Origin: Verrucomicrobiaceae bacterium
GTDB taxonomy: Bacteria > Verrucomicrobiota > Verrucomicrobiia > Verrucomicrobiales > Verrucomicrobiaceae
Direction: 5' to 3'
Length of the DNA stretch: 64,000 nucleotides
Assembly (NCBI GenBank): GCA_016795365.1
Contig: JAEUHN010000040.1
Location: forward strand, 186,001 to 250,000
Position 1 is the stretch's first letter. Each line of letters starts with the position of its first letter. The notes beneath the pieces were generated by a model, which was given only the letters and a program-made list of their open reading frames with translations, had not been told where the DNA came from and did no database searches. This document shows, piece after piece, positions 8,391-17,101 of this stretch. A program made the translations under genes and the position numbers.

Positions 8391-9251
8391 ATGGCATGGA
8401 TGCTTTTCACCATGCGACGAATGAACGGACCCATGCCGCGCCACTCCCAAGACTCGCCGAAGCGCGGCGTTTCCATGGTGATTCTGCCACTGGCTTTTGT
8501 GTGGCTGCTTGGGGTGCCGTTTGTGTCGCAGGCAAGCCTGGGATCGGGCTGGCTGGTGACCGGAGAAGCCGTCCTCGTGGGCAGTTTGATCCTCACCGCC
8601 ACCAATCTCTGGTATGCATCACTGGAAGTGTCACGGCGCGATGCGTGGCGATTGTTTCTGCTCGCGTTTGGCATCGGCTGGGCAGCGGAGGCGTGCGGTG
8701 TGCATACCGGTGTGCCGTTTGGCAGTCGCTACGTTTACCACGCCGCGTTTCAGCCGCACTTGTCCGGCGGAGTTCCTTTGGCGATCCCGCTGTCGTGGTA
8801 TGTGCTGGTGCGGCTGCCGGTGGTGCTGCTGCGTCGGCACACGTGGAGTCTCACCACACGGTCGCTGCTGTGCGGCCTGTTCATGGCAGGAACGGCGCTG
8901 CTCCTGGACCCGCTCGGCCAGTCCATCGGGCTATGGCACTTTGCGATCGAAGACGGCGCCCGCCTGCAAGTGCTGAACGCTCTGGGCTGGGGTGCTGTGA
9001 CCACGCTGATCACAGCTGCATATTTCCACCTCGGTCGCTCGGATCAGCTGGAGGCTCGGCCGATCGACGAGCGCCTGGAGTCGCTGCTGCTCACGATGTC
9101 CGCCGCCTTCCACGCGCTGGCGATCGTGGCCGCCGCCAACCGGTTCGGCAATGCCTGGCCGCTGATCGCTTCCACCGTGCTCATGCTGCCGTGCTGGTGG
9201 GTGTGGTGGCGCGGGCGAATTGCCCTTGTCGTTCCGAGTAAATGTCGCTGA
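8391..9251 (+). CDS. Carotenoid biosynthesis membrane protein (CruF/DUF422-like)
   Basis: A polytopic protein of about 286 residues with roughly seven hydrophobic segments. The motifs EACGVHTGVPFGSRY and LLLDPLGQSIGLWHF are typical of the DUF422 family, which includes the bacterial carotenoid hydratase CruF. A role in modifying an acyclic carotenoid end group at the membrane is likely but not proven. Several in-frame ATGs exist (8391, 8400, 8412, 8421, 8475) with no clear ribosome-binding site, so the start is uncertain and the core begins at 8475. Its stop overlaps the next membrane gene by 10 bases, which suggests coupled translation. Confidence 0.75.
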   Translation: MAWMLFTMRRMNGPMPRHSQDSPKRGVSMVILPLAFVWLLGVPFVSQASLGSGWLVTGEAVLVGSLILTATNLWYASLEVSRRDAWRLFLLAFGIGWAAEACGVHTGVPFGSRYVYHAAFQPHLSGGVPLAIPLSWYVLVRLPVVLLRRHTWSLTTRSLLCGLFMAGTALLLDPLGQSIGLWHFAIEDGARLQVLNALGWGAVTTLITAAYFHLGRSDQLEARPIDERLESLLLTMSAAFHALAIVAAANRFGNAWPLIASTVLMLPCWWVWWRGRIALVVPSKCR

Positions 9252-9961
9252 CTCTCACCATGCCTGACTATGCCTACATGTCTGGAGCGCTGTTCTGGCT
9301 AGCGGTGTGGGCATTGTTGTTCGCCATCCTGAAAAAGCAGCGCACGACCATGGTCGTCGTGGGTGCCCTCCTGTCGGTAGCGGGACCTGTTTCCGAATAC
9401 TGGTCGCTCCGCGATTACTGGCACCCTGGCTACCTGTGTCCCTTCATCGTCGGGGGCATTCACTTCGGTGGCTTGGAAGACCTGATCCTGACCTTTGCTC
9501 TCGCGGGAGGCTGCGCGGGAGTGTTTGAAGCCGTCGCCACACGACTTGGATGGGAGCCGCTGCCACCGCTTCACTGGCGCACGGTCGTCCGGGTATGGCT
9601 GCTGGGACTGTGCGGCATCGCAGGTTTCTTCCTGCTGACCGCCGTGACCACGTGGAACTCGATCCATGTGCTGCTCGCAACCGTCACCGTAGTAGCGGTC
9701 GTTATGCAGACGGTGCAGCCCTCGTGCGCGCGACTCACGCTGGCGCTCTCGCTCGCCGCAGGAGTGGCTTATCAGTTGTTCTACGTGCTGATCTTTGTGC
9801 CGCTCTACCCAGGGGTGTTTGAAGCGTGGTGGAACCTGTCCGCCACGTGGCCGATCCGATGGGCTGGCGTGCCGCTCGAGGAGACGGCCTGGGCCGCCGT
9901 GACCATGGCGTTTGCCGGACCGCTGCTGCGAGTGTGCTCGCGAAACAGGTCGTCGGAATGA
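9242..9961 (+). CDS. Polytopic membrane protein, lycopene-cyclase-domain-like
   Basis: A 239-residue protein of seven or so hydrophobic helices. It contains HFGGLEDLILTFALAGG in the first half and VPLEETAWAAVTMAF near the end. Paired acidic ED/EE motifs in transmembrane context are characteristic of the heterodimeric CrtYc/CrtYd lycopene-cyclase domain. The 10-base overlap with the CruF-like gene supports a carotenoid role. The identification rests on motif resemblance only, so a cyclase, elongase partner or unrelated carotenoid membrane protein are all possible. No phytoene synthase or desaturase is visible nearby. Confidence 0.55.
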   Translation: MSLTLTMPDYAYMSGALFWLAVWALLFAILKKQRTTMVVVGALLSVAGPVSEYWSLRDYWHPGYLCPFIVGGIHFGGLEDLILTFALAGGCAGVFEAVATRLGWEPLPPLHWRTVVRVWLLGLCGIAGFFLLTAVTTWNSIHVLLATVTVVAVVMQTVQPSCARLTLALSLAAGVAYQLFYVLIFVPLYPGVFEAWWNLSATWPIRWAGVPLEETAWAAVTMAFAGPLLRVCSRNRSSE

Positions 9962-10060
9962 CTCCGGCCGAGGCCGGGCTCAGCGCTCTCATCGCTGGTC
10001 AAACTAGCGGTTGCGCTGCGCCCAGCTCCGCCATTCGCTTGTCACGCCGAATACGACCCC

Positions 10061-11881
10061 ATGCCCGAAGCCAGCCCACCGACCTACACCCAGCGCGAAC
10101 TGCTGCGCCGATTGTCGGCGATGGCGTGGAAGCACCGGAGTGGATGCCTCACCTTGATCGCCCAGCAATCATCGCTGGTGCTGCTGTCGCTCGCAGGCTT
10201 GGGCGGCATTGGCTTGGGCATCGACTACGTGCGGCATGTGCTGGAGCACACGGACACCGCGCCGGGATTCCCGTTCGGCTGGCAGCCACCGACCTCATGG
10301 AAGCCGATGCAGGTGCTCGCGGTGCTGAGCGCGTGGGTGTTCGGTGTCGCGATGCTGCGTGCATGGCTGAGCTATCGAGCCGCACTCACGAACTCGCGTC
10401 TCGGCCAGGGCAGGATCGTCGTCGGCCTGCGCAGTGAGGTGTATGCCAAGATGCAGCGCCTGAGCTTTCGGTTCTTCGATGCCAACACAACAGGGCCGCT
10501 GATCAATCGCGTCACCGGCGATACGCAGGCCGTGCGCTTGTTCCTCGACGGCGTGGTGGTGCAGAGCGTGAACACGCTGCTCGCCTTCGCCTTCTACCTC
10601 GTGTGCCTGCTACGCATTCATCCGGGGCTCACGCTCGCGTGCCTGCTGCCGCTACCGTTCGTGTGGCTCACGGTGATCATCTTTTCCGGCTGGCTGCGCC
10701 GCGACTACAATGCGAACCGCGACCTCGTGGACAAGCTGGTGCTCACCTTCGAGGAACTCATGCGCGGCATCAGCATCGTGAAGGCGTTCGCGCTCGAGCC
10801 GTGGGCGACGCAGCGCTTCGACGAAGCCAACGACGCCGTGCGCGTGCAGAAGCGCGGCATCTTCTTCAAGCTTTCGTTGCTGCACCCGCTCGTGGGCTTG
10901 CTCAATCATCTGAGCATGGCCGTGCTGCTCGGTTACGGCGGCTGGCTCGCGATTCAGGGCCGCATTCCACTCGGCACCGGCCTGGTCGTGTTCGCGGGCG
11001 TGCTGCAGCAGCTCGCGGCGCAGGTCAATGCGATCGCGGGCATCGCGGACAATCTGCAGCAGACGCTCGCCGGCGCGCAGCGCGTGTTCGAGATCATCGA
11101 CACGCAGCCCGAGGTGCGCGATGCACCAAACGCCGCATCGCTCAATCGTGCGCGTGGTGAACTCGCCTTCGAGAACGTGAGCTTCGCCTTCAAGGAGAAC
11201 AACACCGTGCTGCACGACATCAACTTCGCGGTGAAGTCCGGCGAACGCATCGCGATCGTAGGCCCCACGGGCGCAGGCAAGAGCGCGCTCATCCATTTGA
11301 TCCCGCGGTTCTACGATCCTGATGCCGGCTGTGTGCGACTCGATGGACGCGACTTGTGCGAGTGGAAGCTGGAGGATGTGCGCAAGCAGGTGGGACTCGT
11401 GTTTCAGGAGAGCTTCCTCTTCAGCGCCAGCGTGGCGGCGAACATCGCCTTCGGCAAACCAGATGCCACGCGCGAGCAGATCGAGCGCGCGGCCCGACTC
11501 GCTGCCGCGCATGAGTTCATCGAACGCCTGCCGCAGGGCTACGACTCGCTCGTGCAGGAGAACGGCAGCAACTTCTCCGGCGGACAACGGCAACGCCTCG
11601 CGCTGGCTCGCGCGCTGATCCTTGATCCCGCGATCCTCATTCTCGATGACCCGACCGCCGCCGTGGACACCGAAACCGAAGCTGAGATCCTCCGAGCGCT
11701 CGACTCCGCGATGAAGGGCCGCACCTGCTTCCTCATCGCGCATCGGCTCGGGGCCGTGAAGTATGCCGATCGCATCGTGGTGCTCGATCAAGGCCGCATC
11801 GTAGCGACCGGCACACACGAGGAACTCAGCGCGCGCGAAGGCTACTACCGCGATGCCTTGCTGGCTCAGTCCGTGGGGTAG
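10061..11881 (+). CDS. MsbA-like ABC exporter half-transporter
   Basis: A 606-residue fusion of a six-helix exporter domain (residues about 25-330) and a nucleotide-binding domain. Walker A is GPTGAGKSAL, the Q-loop is in GLVFQESFLFSASV, the signature is NFSGGQRQRLALARAL and Walker B is ILILDDPTAAVD. Such proteins dimerise and flip lipid A precursors, lipids or drugs. The residue after Walker B is D530 where an ATP-hydrolysing glutamate is usual, a change known from the weak site of heterodimeric exporters. No partner half-transporter lies next to it. The gene stands alone, 99 bases after the carotenoid pair. Confidence 0.9.
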   Translation: MPEASPPTYTQRELLRRLSAMAWKHRSGCLTLIAQQSSLVLLSLAGLGGIGLGIDYVRHVLEHTDTAPGFPFGWQPPTSWKPMQVLAVLSAWVFGVAMLRAWLSYRAALTNSRLGQGRIVVGLRSEVYAKMQRLSFRFFDANTTGPLINRVTGDTQAVRLFLDGVVVQSVNTLLAFAFYLVCLLRIHPGLTLACLLPLPFVWLTVIIFSGWLRRDYNANRDLVDKLVLTFEELMRGISIVKAFALEPWATQRFDEANDAVRVQKRGIFFKLSLLHPLVGLLNHLSMAVLLGYGGWLAIQGRIPLGTGLVVFAGVLQQLAAQVNAIAGIADNLQQTLAGAQRVFEIIDTQPEVRDAPNAASLNRARGELAFENVSFAFKENNTVLHDINFAVKSGERIAIVGPTGAGKSALIHLIPRFYDPDAGCVRLDGRDLCEWKLEDVRKQVGLVFQESFLFSASVAANIAFGKPDATREQIERAARLAAAHEFIERLPQGYDSLVQENGSNFSGGQRQRLALARALILDPAILILDDPTAAVDTETEAEILRALDSAMKGRTCFLIAHRLGAVKYADRIVVLDQGRIVATGTHEELSAREGYYRDALLAQSVG

Positions 11882-11934
11882 ATTAACTTTGTCTTACTAT
11901 CAACAAGGCCGCTGCGGAGTGCGAAAACAAAAGC

Positions 11935-11963
11935 TTGTCGTCTGGAATTATAGTAATTATAAA
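11935..11963 (+). promoter_or_regulatory. Sigma-70-like promoter for the secreted protease
   Basis: TTGTCG at 11935-11940 and TATAAA at 11958-11963 are separated by 17 bases. The ATG at 11971 lies 8 bases beyond the -10 box, close to where transcription would start, so the message may be leaderless or nearly so. Confidence 0.5.
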
Positions 11964-11970
11964 GCCGTCC

Positions 11971-13959
11971 ATGAAACTGACTCCGTTTCCCTGGCAGGGC
12001 AGCAAGCTGATGCTTGCCGCGATCATTGCGACTTCTGCGATCACCAGCCTCCAAGCCCAGGCTCCACGTCGATTCCGACATAACACGGAAATCGAGAACA
12101 CCCTTGGCAATCGCATTTCCTCAACAGCCCAGTCACTGGGTCTGGACGAAAAAGACTTCCGTGAAGTTGTCCGCCACGACCATGGTATGCGTTGCGATGA
12201 AACGGGTGCTCTCCACTACTGCTGTCAGGGCCTGATTCCCGCAGGCGTGGGCCGCGTTCGCACAACGCTGGGAACGGTGACCACCGCGACCACCGGATCA
12301 AGCATTGTGCCTGCCACGAACTATCCCACATCGCAGACTTTCCTGCTTCATAGCCGCCCGACCTCGACAAAAAAGATTTACCTCGATTTCGACGGTCACA
12401 CCACCACCGGCACTTCGTGGAACAGCACCTACACAGCCGGAGCCAGCTTCACGACGCCTGCTTTCAACACCGACAGCACCACAGGATTCAGCGATGCTGA
12501 ATTGCTGCGCATCCAGATGATCTGGCGGCGAGTGGTGGAAGACTTCGCTGCCTTTGATTTGGATGTGACCACCGAGGACCCAGGCCTTGAGGGCCTGCGC
12601 CGCAGCACCTCCACCGATCAGGCTTACGGCGTGCGCGTGTGCATCGGTGGCAGCAGCAGCGACTGGTTTGGCTCGGCAGCAGGTGGCGTGGCTTATATCG
12701 GTTCCTTCAACTGGAACAGCGACACCCCTTGCTTCGTCTTCACCACTCAACTCGGTGGCGGCAATGAAAAATACACTGCGGAAGCAACCAGCCATGAGGT
12801 CGGCCACACACTGGGGCTCACTCACGATGGGCAGACCAACGGCACTGAATACTATTCCGGCCATGGCAACTGGGCACCGATCATGGGCGTGGGTTACTAC
12901 TCCGAAGTCGTTCAGTGGAGCAAAGGCGAATACTCCCTGGCCAACAACAAGCAGGACGACCTCACGGTGATGCAAAGCTACGGCGCAGTGCCTGTGGCGG
13001 ATGAGCATGGCAACTCGATCACCACAGCCTCAGTGCTTAGCGGCAGCAGCGTGAGCGCCGAGGGACTCATCACCTCGCGCACCGACCTGGATGTCTTCCG
13101 CTTCACCACAGGTGCAGGCTCGGTCTCGTTCAACGCAGCAACCGCCACGCCCTCACCCAACCTCGATGTGACGCTCGCGCTCTATGATGGAGCAGGCACT
13201 CTCGTCACTTCCTCCAATCCCACCGGCCTTCCTGGCTCACTGACCACCACGCTCGCCGCTGGCACCTACTACCTCGCCGTTGACGGCACGGGCACAGGCG
13301 ATCCCACCACTGCCTACAATGACTACGGCAGCATCGGGCAGTATCTGCTCACCGGCACTGTCATTCCCGCTGGCAACCAGCCACCCGTGGTCTCCATCGC
13401 CAGCTCAGCCCCTGTCACTGGCACCGCACCCCTGACCGTCAACTTCTCCAGCAATGGCACCTACGATCCCGACGGCACCATCGCGAGCTACGACTGGGAC
13501 TTCGGCGACGGCACGCCCCATGCCACCACCGCGAATGCCTCACATCAATACACCACGCCAGGAACCTTCACAGCTTCCTTGGTCGCCTTTGACAATGGCG
13601 GACTCTCCTCCAGCGCGACGCTTTCCATCACGGTCACGCAGACTTTGCAGATCTACGTCGCCAACATCGCGATGTCCGTGAACACCAACAAGAAGGGCTC
13701 AGCTGCGACGGCTTCCGTCACCGTGCGGAATCAAAATGGAGCCTTGGTCCCCGGTGCTCGTGTGACCGGCTCATGGTCTGGCCTCTACGCCGCCAATGTC
13801 AGCGGGACGACCAATACCAGCGGGGTGGCCGCTTTGAGCACCGCCCGCATCCGCGGCTCAGGCACCTTCATCTTCACGGTCACGGGCATCACGATCAGCG
13901 GCAGCACCTACACACCGTCGTTGAACGTCGAAACCACGGACTCCATCACCGTTCCCTGA
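11971..13959 (+). CDS. Secreted metzincin-type zinc metalloprotease with PPC and PKD domains
   Basis: A 662-residue exported protein. It has a signal peptide (residues about 1-28, ending ITSLQAQA), a propeptide-like region with paired Cys (CCQG), then a catalytic domain. Residues 275-286 are HEVGHTLGLTHD, the HExxHxxGxxHD zinc site of metzincins, followed by a Met-turn candidate IMGVGYY. Next come a pre-peptidase C-terminal-like beta domain (VFRFTTGAGSVSFNAA), a PKD domain (YDWDFGDGTPHATT) and a final Ig-like domain. The start at 11971 was preferred over an upstream in-frame ATG at 11935 because the latter falls in the promoter. Probable role: extracellular protein degradation. Confidence 0.87.
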   Translation: MKLTPFPWQGSKLMLAAIIATSAITSLQAQAPRRFRHNTEIENTLGNRISSTAQSLGLDEKDFREVVRHDHGMRCDETGALHYCCQGLIPAGVGRVRTTLGTVTTATTGSSIVPATNYPTSQTFLLHSRPTSTKKIYLDFDGHTTTGTSWNSTYTAGASFTTPAFNTDSTTGFSDAELLRIQMIWRRVVEDFAAFDLDVTTEDPGLEGLRRSTSTDQAYGVRVCIGGSSSDWFGSAAGGVAYIGSFNWNSDTPCFVFTTQLGGGNEKYTAEATSHEVGHTLGLTHDGQTNGTEYYSGHGNWAPIMGVGYYSEVVQWSKGEYSLANNKQDDLTVMQSYGAVPVADEHGNSITTASVLSGSSVSAEGLITSRTDLDVFRFTTGAGSVSFNAATATPSPNLDVTLALYDGAGTLVTSSNPTGLPGSLTTTLAAGTYYLAVDGTGTGDPTTAYNDYGSIGQYLLTGTVIPAGNQPPVVSIASSAPVTGTAPLTVNFSSNGTYDPDGTIASYDWDFGDGTPHATTANASHQYTTPGTFTASLVAFDNGGLSSSATLSITVTQTLQIYVANIAMSVNTNKKGSAATASVTVRNQNGALVPGARVTGSWSGLYAANVSGTTNTSGVAALSTARIRGSGTFIFTVTGITISGSTYTPSLNVETTDSITVP

Positions 13960-13973
13960 TTCATCGACCACGG

Positions 13974-14996
13974 TCACTGTGCATCAGCCACGAGCTGATG
14001 CACATCGTCCTCGGTGACTTTCCATGAGCACATGAAACGGGAGCCGCCGCCGATGAAACTGTAGAAGCGCCAGCCCTTGGCCTTGAGCTTGTCCTTGATC
14101 GAGTCGGGCAGCTTCAGGAAACAGGCATTCGCCTGCACGGGGTAGAGCAGCTCCACACCGTCCAAAGCGGTCATTTTTTCCGCGAGCAATCGGGCGAGGC
14201 GATTGCCGTGATCGGCGTGCTTGCGCCACGTTTCATCGCGCAGAAGTCGCAGCCACTGCGCGGAGATGAAGCGCATCTTCGAGCAGAGCTGCCCGGCTTG
14301 CTTGCAGCGATAGGCGAAGGCTTCGCCCAGCTCGCGACGGAAGAACACGACTGCCTCGGTCACGGCCATGCCGAGCTTCGTGCCGCCACAGCAAAGCACA
14401 TCGACACCCGCTCTCCAGGTGATGTCCGCCGCTGACGCCTTGCTGCCCGCGAGGGCATTGAAGAAGCGCGCGCCGTCCATGTGAACGGACAAGCCTTTGC
14501 GATGCGCGAGACTGGTGACAGCCTGCAACTCGGCGTGCGTGTAAACGGTGCCGAGTTCCGTGCTCTGGCTTAGACTCAGCGCGGCGGGCTTCGGGTAATG
14601 CACATCGGTGCGATGCGTGATCAGGCGCTCGACATCTGCGGCATCCAGCTTGCCCTGGACCGCGCGTGCGCAGAGTAGCTTCGCGCCATGGCTGAAGAAC
14701 TCGGGCGCGCCGCACTCGTCGGTCTCCACATGCGACTCGTTCGCGCAGATGATGCTGTTGTAGCTCTGCGTCAGGCTCGCCAGCGAGAGCGAGTTCGCCG
14801 CCGTGCCGTTGAAGACGAAATACACATCGCAGTCCGTCTCGAAGAACTGCCGGAACGTCTCGCACGCCTCGCGCGTGATCTCGTCATCGCCGTAGCTCGG
14901 CTGGAATCCTTGATTAGCCTCTTCCAGTGCCTGCCATGCTTCAGGGCAGATGCCGGAGGTGTTGTCGGAAGCGAAGTGATACTTGGGCGAGATCAT
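13974..14996 (-). CDS. Low-specificity L-threonine aldolase-like PLP enzyme
   Basis: A 340-residue fold-type I PLP enzyme. The N-terminal SDNTSGICPEAW-type opening, the HMDGARFFNAL active-site loop and the PLP lysine K207 in CCGGTKLGM match threonine aldolases (beta-eliminating lyases). The usual GGTKNG is GGTKLG here. It would cleave L-threonine or allo-threonine to glycine and acetaldehyde. The start at 14996 overlaps the upstream MauE-like gene by 4 bases. Convergent with the protease gene, with only 14 bases between the stops. Confidence 0.85.
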   Translation of the reverse strand: MISPKYHFASDNTSGICPEAWQALEEANQGFQPSYGDDEITREACETFRQFFETDCDVYFVFNGTAANSLSLASLTQSYNSIICANESHVETDECGAPEFFSHGAKLLCARAVQGKLDAADVERLITHRTDVHYPKPAALSLSQSTELGTVYTHAELQAVTSLAHRKGLSVHMDGARFFNALAGSKASAADITWRAGVDVLCCGGTKLGMAVTEAVVFFRRELGEAFAYRCKQAGQLCSKMRFISAQWLRLLRDETWRKHADHGNRLARLLAEKMTALDGVELLYPVQANACFLKLPDSIKDKLKAKGWRFYSFIGGGSRFMCSWKVTEDDVHQLVADAQ

Positions 14997-15424
14997 GATT
15001 TGCGAAGGCGTCGAATCTCCAGCCATGACGTGACAGCGCCCAACGCAAGCAGGATGCCATCGCGGGTGAAGAGCCAGGTGTAGTTGGAGGCAGCATCGGA
15101 CTTGCCGAAGCAGCCGCATTTGATGTCGATGCCGCGATGCCAAGCCCAACCAATGGCGATGAAGAAGACAACGAGCAGCACATTGAGTATGAGCAGACCA
15201 CTCGCACGAAACACCCCGATCACGACGGCGAGCCCAGCGAAGATCTCCAGCCAAGGCAAGCTGATCGACAGCCACGCAGCGTAAGGATCAGGCAGCATGT
15301 CGAAGCTGCGCACGTCGATGAGGAAGAGCCCGGGGTCGAGCGCCTTGACCACGCCCGCATAGACGAACGTGCCGCCGAAGACGACGGCGAGCACGCGCAG
15401 AATCCAGGGCTCAGCTTTGGTCAT
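14993..15424 (-). CDS. MauE/DoxX-family membrane protein
   Basis: A 143-residue protein with four hydrophobic segments, of DoxX/MauE type. The loop between helices three and four carries CGCFGK, the Cys motif shared by MauE-like redox-associated proteins. Such proteins help disulfide handling or heme/quinol chemistry at the inner membrane. It begins 6 bases after the end of the beta-propeller gene and overlaps the aldolase gene by 4 bases, so all three form one transcription unit. No Mau structural genes are present, so a methylamine role is unlikely. Confidence 0.8.
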   Translation of the reverse strand: MTKAEPWILRVLAVVFGGTFVYAGVVKALDPGLFLIDVRSFDMLPDPYAAWLSISLPWLEIFAGLAVVIGVFRASGLLILNVLLVVFFIAIGWAWHRGIDIKCGCFGKSDAASNYTWLFTRDGILLALGAVTSWLEIRRLRKS

Positions 15425-15430
15425 GAAGGA

Positions 15431-16384
15431 TCAGCGATGGATTTCGCCCTTCGTGACATCACCGGGCACGTCGAGGAGCATGATCTGGTTGATGGTCTTG
15501 AACTGGGCGTGATCGGCCACGTTCCAGACGACTTTCTTGTCGGGCGTGACTTCGATCACCTGGGGCTGCTCGCCGATGTGGCCGTGGCCGAGGTAAACGC
15601 AGAAAACAGTGTTGCCACTGGGCAGGCGCTGGCAGCCAGCCATGAGGCGCAGGGTGTTGCCGGGCAGGTCGTTCTCGTTGAGTTCCCACACGCTTTTGCC
15701 TTGGGCATCGAACTCGATCACCTTGTGCCCATCGCCGCAGGTGACGATGAGATTGCCGTTGGGCAGTGGCACGACTTCATGCGGATCGCCGGGCACGGGG
15801 AGTTCGCGCAGCACCTTGCCGTCGGCGTCGAGTTCCACGACTTTGCCTTCGCCTTTGAAGCACACGAGGTAGTGACCGTTGGTGAGCTTGCGCGTGCCGC
15901 GAAACTGGTTATGCAGGCTGATGTTGGGAGCGGTGTGGAGCTTGATTTCCTTCGCGATCTTGCCACCGCGATCGACTTCGATGATGCGGCTGGTGCCGCA
16001 CTCGGTGATCATGACGTTGCCATTCGGCAGCGGCTGGCAGGCGTGGCATTCGACGCCTTGCTCCACGTCCTTCTCCACCGTGGTGCCGTCTTTCTTCTTC
16101 TGCACGACGTGGCTCATGGCCTTGAGTTCCTGCTTGTATTCCCAGACGACTTTCTTGTCGGGCGTGACCTCCATCGCGCCGTTGAGGTAGCAGAAGAGGA
16201 CGTTGCCGTTCGGGAGCTTCCAGCAGTCCTGTGGGTTCTTGCAATCCCACTGCCACTCGATGTTGCCTTCGGCAGAAACGACGCAGACCTTGCCGCCGCC
16301 GTAGTCGCAGCAGAGAAAAGGATGAGCCGCGTGGGACAGCGTTGCGATGGCGGTTAGGACGATGGTTACAAGGAGCTGGCGCAT
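15431..16384 (-). CDS. Secreted beta-propeller protein (PQQ/NHL-like repeats)
   Basis: A 317-residue protein with a signal peptide (MRQLLVTIVLTAIATLSHA). The mature part repeats a blade-like pattern: LPNGNVLFCYLNGAMEV, LPNGNVMITECGTSRIIEV, LPNGNLIVTCGDGHKVIEF and LPSGNTVFCVYLGHG, each preceded by a linker of about 45 residues. This matches PQQ-like or arylsulfotransferase-like propellers and probably forms six to seven blades. No catalytic residues can be assigned. It is first in a unit with the MauE-like and aldolase genes and is divergent from ruvA. Confidence 0.8.
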   Translation of the reverse strand: MRQLLVTIVLTAIATLSHAAHPFLCCDYGGGKVCVVSAEGNIEWQWDCKNPQDCWKLPNGNVLFCYLNGAMEVTPDKKVVWEYKQELKAMSHVVQKKKDGTTVEKDVEQGVECHACQPLPNGNVMITECGTSRIIEVDRGGKIAKEIKLHTAPNISLHNQFRGTRKLTNGHYLVCFKGEGKVVELDADGKVLRELPVPGDPHEVVPLPNGNLIVTCGDGHKVIEFDAQGKSVWELNENDLPGNTLRLMAGCQRLPSGNTVFCVYLGHGHIGEQPQVIEVTPDKKVVWNVADHAQFKTINQIMLLDVPGDVTKGEIHR

Positions 16385-16465
16385 GAATGGCTGAACGTGA
16401 CGCGAGTAGTCGATCCGTCAACGATTGGCCCTTGCGTGCGTGAAGTTCCCCGGCCTCATAGCGCC

Positions 16466-17083
16466 ATGATCGCCTATCTCCGCGGCCGCGTGGCCGAGTC
16501 GTTGCCGAACCAAGCCATCATCGACGTGGGTGGTGTGGGTTACCATGTGCTGATCCCGCTCTCGACTTACGACAAGCTAGCGCAGTCGAGTGGCGAGGTG
16601 CAGCTGCTCACGCACTACCACGTCACGGATCGCGACCACACGCTCTACGGCTTTTTCACCAGCGATGAGCGCGACTTGTTTCGCCTGCTGATCGATCGTG
16701 TGTCGGGCATCGGGCCCAAGATGGGACTCGCGGTGCTGAGCGGGATGCCGGTGTCGGCTTTCAAGGATGCGGTCATTCGCGAGGATGTGGCCGCGCTGGC
16801 CAAAATCAGCGGCGTGGGCAAGAAGACCGCGGAGCGCATCGTGCTGGAACTGAAGGACAAGGTCGGCGTCGTGGGCGCGTGGCAAGAAGCGCGCGCCAGC
16901 ACGGCAGCGCACGATCCGGCGAAGACCGCGCAAAGCGATGCGGTGCTGGCTTTGATCGCGCTGGGCTACAAGCAAGGCGAAGCGCAGAAGACGGTGCAGT
17001 CCATTGTCAAGCAACCGGGCTTCGACTCCACCTCACTAGACGCGAACAAGCTCGTTCGCGAGGCCTTGCGCGCGATGAACTGA
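16466..17083 (+). CDS. ruvA: Holliday junction branch migration protein RuvA
   Basis: A 205-residue RuvA. The OB-fold N-terminus begins MIAYLRGRVAE and includes GVGYHVLIP. The helix-hairpin-helix region contains LIDRVSGIGPKMGLAVLSG and ISGVGKKTAERIVLELKDK. A linker leads to the C-terminal UBA-like domain (ALIALGYKQGEAQKTVQ) that regulates RuvB. RuvA tetramers bind four-way junctions and load RuvB during recombinational repair. The start at 16466 fits the family N-terminus. ruvB and ruvC are not adjacent, and a sensor kinase follows after 18 bases. Confidence 0.96.
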   Translation: MIAYLRGRVAESLPNQAIIDVGGVGYHVLIPLSTYDKLAQSSGEVQLLTHYHVTDRDHTLYGFFTSDERDLFRLLIDRVSGIGPKMGLAVLSGMPVSAFKDAVIREDVAALAKISGVGKKTAERIVLELKDKVGVVGAWQEARASTAAHDPAKTAQSDAVLALIALGYKQGEAQKTVQSIVKQPGFDSTSLDANKLVREALRAMN

Positions 17084-17101
17084 ACTGCTCCATGAGCCGC
17101 C

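Noticed and set aside
10652-11818. A 388-residue reading frame on the - strand over the MsbA-like exporter.
   Set aside because: The exporter has complete ABC motifs on the + strand. The antisense translation is Arg/Glu/His-rich and shows no domain.
15137-16357. A 406-residue reading frame on the + strand over the beta-propeller gene.
   Set aside because: Its residues only mirror the repeats of the propeller. The - strand has a signal peptide and blade repeats.
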